Source: Lichenicoccus roseus
GTDB taxonomy: Bacteria; Pseudomonadota; Alphaproteobacteria; Acetobacterales; Acetobacteraceae
Length of the DNA stretch: 64,000 nucleotides
Assembly (NCBI RefSeq): GCF_005844085.1
Contig: NZ_VCDI01000002.1
Location: 682,001-746,000 of the forward strand
Reading direction: 5' to 3'
A program made the translations under genes and the position numbers. A model generated the notes under the pieces. It had not been told where the DNA came from and did not search any database. It saw only the letters and a list, made by a program, of their open reading frames with translations. Position 1 is the stretch's first letter. Each line of letters begins with the position of its first letter. This document shows positions 59,244 to 64,000 of this stretch, piece by piece.

Positions 59244-59879
59244 ATGTCCGAGATCACCCTGTGGGGCTTCAATGGCTCGACCTACGTGCGCACCGTGCGC
59301 ATGCTGCTGGACCAGAAGGGCGTCACCGACTACCGGCAGGTGCCGCTCAACGTCCTGAAGGGCGAGCCGAAGCAGCCCGACCATCTGCAGCGTCATCCGT
59401 TCGGCAAGGTGCCGGTGCTCGACCATGACGGCCTGCGCATCCTCGAGACCTCGGCGATCGTGCGCTACCTGAACGATGTGCTGCCGGGACCGTCGCTGGT
59501 GCCGTCGACGCCGCAGGACCGGGCGCGCATGGACATGGTCATCGGCCTGATCGACAGCTACGGCTATGGCAGCCTGCTCGGAGGGGTTGCGGCATATCAT
59601 CTGTTTCCCGACTTCGTCGGCGGCAAGGATGACAAGGCGCGGCAGCGGGGGATCGAGACCGGGCGCAAGGTCATCGAGTTCGCCATGCAGACGCGCGCAT
59701 CGTCGCCGTTCATCGCCGGCGAACTCAGCCTGGCGGACCTCTACCTGGCGCCGGTTGCCTTCTATGTCTCGCTGACACCCGACCAGGACAGCGTGTTCGA
59801 CGTCCCCGGCTTCGCCGACTGGTGGACCCGCATCCAGGCGCTGCCGTCGTACGAGAAGACCAAGCCCGACCTCGGATGA
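59244..59879 (+). CDS. Glutathione S-transferase
   Basis: 211 aa. The thioredoxin-like N-terminal domain has WGFNGSTYVRTVRMLLDQKG, NVLKGEPKQPDHLQRHPFGKVPVL and LETSAIVRYLND (the Glu/Ser glutathione-binding pair). The helical C-terminal domain has FIAGELSLADLYLAP. The active-site residue is a Ser/Thr in GSTYVRT. Detoxification or reduction of electrophiles; substrate unknown. Confidence 0.92.
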   Translation: MSEITLWGFNGSTYVRTVRMLLDQKGVTDYRQVPLNVLKGEPKQPDHLQRHPFGKVPVLDHDGLRILETSAIVRYLNDVLPGPSLVPSTPQDRARMDMVIGLIDSYGYGSLLGGVAAYHLFPDFVGGKDDKARQRGIETGRKVIEFAMQTRASSPFIAGELSLADLYLAPVAFYVSLTPDQDSVFDVPGFADWWTRIQALPSYEKTKPDLG

Positions 59880-59888
59880 CGGAGGGGT

Positions 59889-59912
59889 CCCCGGCCGGTG
59901 CGGGTGCCGGGG
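59889..59912 (+). terminator. Hairpin downstream of the GST gene
   Basis: CCCCGGC (59889-59895) pairs with GCCGGGG (59906-59912). It begins 10 bases after the GST stop. No T-run, so termination is uncertain. The remainder of the gap to 60183 shows no gene. Confidence 0.45.
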
Positions 59913-60183
59913 CCGCCGCTGGCCGTTGCAGAGCCGTCCGCTGCCGGGAATAGCGGCGCCGGATGCCGACGGTGACTTTGTCGACGGCGGTCATGCGACC
60001 AAGTTCCTTCGCCACTGTGGAGGCAGTGCCATTTGGTTGGAGGCATTCGAGAAACCCGGCGAGCTTTTCTCCGAACAGCGACCCGCGGCAGTCGCGAATA
60101 ACTCCGCGTGCATCCAACCTGCGACTTCGTCGGTAACTCATCCAGCAACCCGCCTCCTGCGGGTTCGGGAAGGAAACTATCCG

Positions 60184-60777
60184 ATGAAACTCAGCATCGT
60201 GCCTGGAATACTGGCGGCCGTCCTGCTCGCCGGCTGCGCCGACCAGATGGCACAGCCGACAGCCGGCCCGCAGCCCGGCCTGACCGCCACCGCCGATCCC
60301 ATGGTCGGCGGCGCCGCGATGTATCCGAACAAGACGATCGTGGAAAATGCGGTGAACTCGCCGGATCACACGACACTGGTCGCAGCGGTGAAGGCGGCCG
60401 GTCTGGTCGACACCCTGAACAGTCCCGGTCCGTTCACTGTCTTCGCGCCGACCAACGAGGCGTTCGCGCTCCTGCCGGCCAACACGGTGCCGACGTTGCT
60501 GAAGCCGGAAAACAAGGCAGCGCTGACCAAGGTGCTGACCTACCACGTCGTCTCCGGCAGCATGGACAGCAAGAAGCTGATGGCCGCGATCGCGAATGGC
60601 GGCGGCAAGGCCACCTTGACGACGGTCGCCGGCGAGCCGCTGGTGGCGATGATGGGCGCCCCTGGCACCATCACGCTGACCGACGTCAAGGGCGATGTCG
60701 CCACCGTCACCATCGCCGACGTGTACCAGTCGAACGGCGTGATCCACGTCATCGACCACGTCCTGCTGCCGAACTGA
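60184..60777 (+). CDS. Fasciclin-domain lipoprotein
   Basis: 197 aa from ATG 60184 with AAGGA upstream. Signal and lipobox ILAAVLLAGC place the lipidated Cys at residue 18. One FAS1 domain follows: H1 box GPFTVFAPTNEAFALLP, YHVVSG and the C-terminal box NGVIHVIDHVLLP. Bacterial single-FAS1 lipoproteins act in adhesion or stress; the role here is unknown. Confidence 0.93.
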   Translation: MKLSIVPGILAAVLLAGCADQMAQPTAGPQPGLTATADPMVGGAAMYPNKTIVENAVNSPDHTTLVAAVKAAGLVDTLNSPGPFTVFAPTNEAFALLPANTVPTLLKPENKAALTKVLTYHVVSGSMDSKKLMAAIANGGGKATLTTVAGEPLVAMMGAPGTITLTDVKGDVATVTIADVYQSNGVIHVIDHVLLPN

Positions 60778-60784
60778 CTTCGGA

Positions 60785-60816
60785 CCGGCGCGGCTCCGAT
60801 CCGGACGCCGCGCCGG
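60785..60816. terminator. Bidirectional hairpin between convergent genes
   Basis: CCGGCGCGGC (60785-60794) pairs perfectly with GCCGCGCCGG (60807-60816) around a 12-base loop, between the fasciclin stop and the catalase-like stop. Strong stem, no T-run. Confidence 0.65.
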
Positions 60817-60824
60817 CAGCCGTT

Positions 60825-61895
60825 TCAGGGCTCGTGGATCGGGCAGCCATTGAAGCGCTGGCGGAACTCGGCAGAATGTCGATACGTGTCCCGTCGCGCC
60901 CGGTTGATGTTTCCCAGCGGCTGATGCGCCGCAAGGCCGGTCCAGACGCTGAACTGCATCTCCTCGTTCACCGTCTGCACCAGTGCCGCGTCCCAGCTGT
61001 CCTGGCGCGGCACGGTGATCCGGGCGACCGTGTGGAACGGCGCCTCGGTCTCGTCCCATCGCACGGTCGGATCCTCGACCGGCTGGCGCTCCAGATCGCG
61101 ACATAACTGGACACGGAACTCCCAGACACCATCCACATCCCGCATCCCGGCCTGCACGGTCTCGCGTATCGCGTCCGGCCGATCGTGGGCGTCGATCACG
61201 TTGTCCTTCAGGGCAAGCAGGCCGGGCGATACCGGCGAGAGACTGAACTTGGCGACATGATCGCCATACCGGAACGGCGTGACGCTGTAGTACGTCTCGC
61301 CGAGCGGGTTGGCATTCGGTGCACCGCCGAGGGAGGCGATCTTCGGGCTCTCGATCCCGACTGCCTCGAGCGCGGTATTCACGCCACGCAGCACGGACGA
61401 CATCGCCTTCTTCACGCCCTGCATCCGGTCGGTGGTGCCGGCGAGCAGCTTGAGGTTGCCGAGGAACTTGTCGGCGGTCCTGGCCTGGAACACCGGGCCG
61501 TTCACCATGATGAAATCCTGCGTCGTCCCGGCGGCACCCGGCAGGCGCTCGCCCTTCACGTCGAGCACCTTGACCGCCAGGCCGCGCGGCAGCGATATCG
61601 CGTCCGGCAGGATGTCGCCAGCATTGGTCGACAGGCGAAGCAGGACCTTGTGCTCGCCCGGCATGGCAAAAAGTCCCTGCGCGAGTTCCTGCGGCAGGTC
61701 ACCAAGGATCTCCAGCCTGCCCTCGAGGATGCCGTGCGCCTTGGCATGCACCGAGCGGACCGCATGGCCGTAATCCTGTGCAGTGGTCTCTAGGATGGTG
61801 TCGAAGGTCTGGTTGAGGCCCGCGATCGTTTCGGCCTCGTCGGGCCGGATTTCCTCGACGGCGGGGTAGTAGCGCAGGGCCTGGGCATCGTTCAT
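60825..61895 (-). CDS. Catalase-like haem protein (minimal catalase family)
   Basis: 356 aa, far shorter than classic catalases (about 480 or more). The distal His is His50 (VRSVHAKAHGILEG), and the proximal Tyr is Tyr338 in RRDTYRHSAEF with arginines three and four residues before. The beta-barrel core includes LLRLSTNAGD and DFIMVNGPVF. The family uses peroxide for small-substrate oxidation more often than catalysing dismutation. Probably cytosolic. Confidence 0.88.
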   Translation of the reverse strand: MNDAQALRYYPAVEEIRPDEAETIAGLNQTFDTILETTAQDYGHAVRSVHAKAHGILEGRLEILGDLPQELAQGLFAMPGEHKVLLRLSTNAGDILPDAISLPRGLAVKVLDVKGERLPGAAGTTQDFIMVNGPVFQARTADKFLGNLKLLAGTTDRMQGVKKAMSSVLRGVNTALEAVGIESPKIASLGGAPNANPLGETYYSVTPFRYGDHVAKFSLSPVSPGLLALKDNVIDAHDRPDAIRETVQAGMRDVDGVWEFRVQLCRDLERQPVEDPTVRWDETEAPFHTVARITVPRQDSWDAALVQTVNEEMQFSVWTGLAAHQPLGNINRARRDTYRHSAEFRQRFNGCPIHEP

Positions 61896-62010
61896 CGTCG
61901 TAATCCAGTCGAGGCTGATCCACTTGACGTTGCGTCAATGTCGCAACCCCGGCGCTGGTTCCCGGTTCGGCGGTTCGTTGCGAAGGGGCGATCGTGCGGA
62001 AACCCGGATA

Positions 62011-62286
62011 TCAGCGGGTCAGGTAGTCCGTGAGCGTCATCACGAACATGATGGCGACCCACAGGAAGCCGGCGACGCCGAAGAAGCGGATGACCGGCGG
62101 CTCCCTGATAAGCTCCATCGAGAAGAACAGCAGCAGCAACACCATGACACCCGACAGTGCTGCCTCGAAGTATCCCGCACCCGGGAAGGCGAACTGCCCG
62201 AGCAGCAGGTTGCCGCCGAGCAGGCCGAGCAGCGCCGCGCAGACCAGCACCGGCACACGCATGGAGCGGACGAAATCCGGCGTCAT
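62011..62286 (-). CDS. Cytochrome oxidase subunit IV (small prokaryotic type)
   Basis: 91 aa from ATG 62286, overlapping the subunit III stop (ATGA). Three TM helices: VLVCAALLGLLGGNLLL, FEAALSGVMVLLLLFF and FGVAGFLWVAIMFVMTL. This is the small subunit that follows subunit III in A-type oxidase operons, and last in this operon. Confidence 0.82.
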   Translation of the reverse strand: MTPDFVRSMRVPVLVCAALLGLLGGNLLLGQFAFPGAGYFEAALSGVMVLLLLFFSMELIREPPVIRFFGVAGFLWVAIMFVMTLTDYLTR

Positions 62287-62960
62287 CCGCGGTTCACCAA
62301 GTAGAGCGTCGGGAACACGATGATCCAGACCAGGTCGATGAAGTGCCAATAGAGGCCGAAGATCTCGATCCGGTTCTGGTGCAGCGACAGGTAGCCGGCG
62401 CGGCTCGCCTGCCGGGTCAGCACCAGCAGGATTGCGATGCCGGTGATCAGATGCACCCCGTGCAAGCCGGTGGCTGCGAAATAGTCGTTGATGAACAGCC
62501 GGCTGGCATGGTCGTGCGGCAGGGCATAGGGACGCCAATCCAGGAACGGCACCATGTGCTCCTGGTAGTCCCGGTAATATTCATATGCCTTGAGCAGCAG
62601 AAACACCGAGCCGAGGCCACCGGTCGCCAGCATGCAGCGCACCATCAGCGTCTGCAGGCCGAGGCGCGACGCATTGATCGCGCCGGACATGGTGAGGCTG
62701 GAGCAGATCAGCACGACGGTATTCGAGGCGCCGATCCAGAACTTCAGGTGCGTGGCGGCCGCGGAGACCGACGCCGGATGCAGCACCCGCAGCACGGTGG
62801 CGACGAGCAGCAGGCCGCCGAACAGCAGCAGTTCGGTGATCAGCCAGCACCACATGCCGAACTTCGCGGCATGGCGCTGCTGGGCCTTGGTGGTGAACTG
62901 CTCCTCGAGCGCGATATCGACCGGAAGTGCCGCGGCCACGTACGAAAGCACCGGCCTCAC
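62283..62960 (-). CDS. Haem-copper oxidase subunit III
   Basis: 225 aa from GTG 62960, which overlaps the subunit I stop (GTGA). Signatures are [19 protein letters not shown], the region [17 protein letters not shown] and [19 protein letters not shown] with the conserved His. C-terminal [19 protein letters not shown] is typical of CoxC/CyoC. Five to six TM helices, so the short form. Confidence 0.94.
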   Translation of the reverse strand: MRPVLSYVAAALPVDIALEEQFTTKAQQRHAAKFGMWCWLITELLLFGGLLLVATVLRVLHPASVSAAATHLKFWIGASNTVVLICSSLTMSGAINASRLGLQTLMVRCMLATGGLGSVFLLLKAYEYYRDYQEHMVPFLDWRPYALPHDHASRLFINDYFAATGLHGVHLITGIAILLVLTRQASRAGYLSLHQNRIEIFGLYWHFIDLVWIIVFPTLYLVNRG

Positions 62961-64000
62961 ACCCGGCTCTCCCGATCGCGGTAGTCGTACGGCTCGAAAT
63001 CCACCGTAGGCGGCGTCTCGAAATTATGCTTCGGCGGTGGCGAGGTGGTCATCCATTCGAGGCCGCGCGCATGCCATGGATTGGCCGGCGCCCGCTTTCC
63101 GTAGCGCAGCGACCAGACCAGGTAGATCATCGGGAATATGTAGCCCAGCGCCAGGATCAGCGAGCCGGCCGAGGACAGGATATTGAGCAGCTGGAACTCG
63201 GGTGGATAGGTGTGGTAGCGCCGCGGCATCCCGAGATAGCCGAGCAGGAATTGCGGGAAGAAGGTCGTGTTGAAGCCGATGAAGATGAAGAAGGCCGAGA
63301 CCCGGCCCCATCCCTCGGGATACATCCTGCCGGTGAATTTCGGCCACCAGTAGTGCAGCCCGCCGAGGAAGGCGAGCGCGGTACCACCGACCATGATGTA
63401 GTGGAAATGCGCCACTACGAAGTAGGTGTCGTGCACGTGCTCGTCGATCGCCAGCGTTGCCAGGAACAGGCCGGTCAGGCCGCCGAGCACGAACAGGCCG
63501 ATATAGCCCATCGCGTAGAGCATCGGCGTGTCGAGCTTGATGCTGCCCTTGTAGATGGTCGCGGTCCAGTTATAGACCTTGACCGCCGACGGCACCGCGA
63601 CCGCAAACGACAGCAGCGAGAAGCTCAGGCTGGCGACCTCGCTCTGGCCGTTGACGAACATGTGGTGGCCCCACACGAAGAACGTCAATGAGGCGAGGCC
63701 TAGGCTGGCATAGGCGACGAAGCGGTAGCCGAACAGCTTCTTCTGCGCGAACGCCGGCACGATCTCGCTGATCACGCCCATGCCGGGCAGCACCATGATG
63801 TAGACCGCCGGATGCGAGTAGAACCAGAACAGGTGCTCGAACAGCACCGGATCGCCGCCGAGCGCCGGGTCGAAGATGCCGATGCCGAAGGCGCGCTCCA
63901 ATACCAGCAGCAGCAGGGCGATGGTGATCACCGGCGTCGCCAGCAGGAAGATCAGGCTGGTCGCATACATGGTCCAGCAGAAGATCGGCAGGCGGAACCA
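62957..64000 (-). CDS. Haem-copper oxidase subunit I, A2-type, 5' end beyond window
   Basis: The frame is open to the right edge; about 347 residues are visible, the C-terminal two-thirds. Cu-B ligands and cross-linked Tyr region are seen as [16 protein letters not shown], where the usual GHPEVY is replaced, WGHHMFVNG (two His) and the haem-binding [11 protein letters not shown]. The YSHPxV motif marks the A2 subfamily that uses Tyr-Ser in place of the D-channel Glu. It pairs with subunits III and IV downstream. Whether the donor is cytochrome c or quinol cannot be told without subunit II. Confidence 0.92.
   Translation of the reverse strand, partial: WFRLPIFCWTMYATSLIFLLATPVITIALLLLVLERAFGIGIFDPALGGDPVLFEHLFWFYSHPAVYIMVLPGMGVISEIVPAFAQKKLFGYRFVAYASLGLASLTFFVWGHHMFVNGQSEVASLSFSLLSFAVAVPSAVKVYNWTATIYKGSIKLDTPMLYAMGYIGLFVLGGLTGLFLATLAIDEHVHDTYFVVAHFHYIMVGGTALAFLGGLHYWWPKFTGRMYPEGWGRVSAFFIFIGFNTTFFPQFLLGYLGMPRRYHTYPPEFQLLNILSSAGSLILALGYIFPMIYLVWSLRYGKRAPANPWHARGLEWMTTSPPPKHNFETPPTVDFEPYDYRDRESRV

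Overview
The window is GC-rich, densely packed chromosomal DNA with almost no mobile DNA. The gene content points to an alphaproteobacterium, most likely of the family Acetobacteraceae: a PhaR-type repressor, a cyanide-insensitive (CioAB-type) bd oxidase with a DUF2474-like peptide, periplasmic PaoABC aldehyde oxidoreductase, an A2-type haem-copper oxidase, gap-pgk beside a transketolase-like gene, and DUF2125 and ftsEX-ydcF-plsC clusters. No tRNA, rRNA, CRISPR array, insertion sequence or prophage was seen. Genus-level placement is not possible from reading alone.

Layout. 1-4.2 kb: 3' end of ftsY, two MDR-family reductases, a cupin, a Nudix hydrolase and small hypotheticals. 4.2-8.8 kb: minus-strand pgk and gap behind a full-length transketolase homologue that has lost nearly all its cofactor and catalytic residues. 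9-18.6 kb: carbohydrate catabolism on the minus strand. This holds a four-gene operon (TIM-barrel isomerase/decarboxylase-like, DhaK-DhaL kinase, TIM-like isomerase, 3-hydroxyacid dehydrogenase), a secreted RTX-like beta-roll protein, and a UxaA-family dehydratase coupled to a DHDPS-family lyase. 19-27 kb: a lower-GC orphan patch, an NCS1 permease behind a 24-bp palindrome, amidase, FAD-linked hydroxyacid dehydrogenase, tsaC/sua5 and cysQ. 27-37 kb: pepA-holC, aldo/keto reductase, DUF1223, psd-pssA, a LysR/MFS/SDR unit and a methyltransferase. 37-46 kb: gloB, alcohol dehydrogenase, phaR, paoABC and two membrane acyltransferases. 46-54 kb: cioAB plus small peptide, DUF2125, plsC-ydcF-ftsX-ftsE and an MJ0042 zinc-finger protein. 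54-64 kb: MFS exporter, GT4 glycosyltransferase, LpxH-like phosphoesterase, diacylglycerol-kinase-like protein, GST, fasciclin lipoprotein, catalase-like protein and a terminal oxidase operon that runs off the right edge.

How it fits together. Much of the window is central and membrane metabolism: glycolysis (gap, pgk), phosphatidylethanolamine synthesis (psd, pssA, plsC), lipid A precursor handling, and two quite different terminal oxidases. The accessory interest lies in 6.7-19.9 kb. The transketolase pseudoenzyme candidate, a plausible tetrulose (C4 sugar) operon resembling the LerK/LerI branch of apionate or erythritol catabolism, and the RTX-like protein lying between two sugar-acid units are the best candidates for undescribed biology. 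Start sites were chosen from Shine-Dalgarno spacing, stop/start overlaps and family N-termini. Functional names come from motif recognition only; no database search was run.
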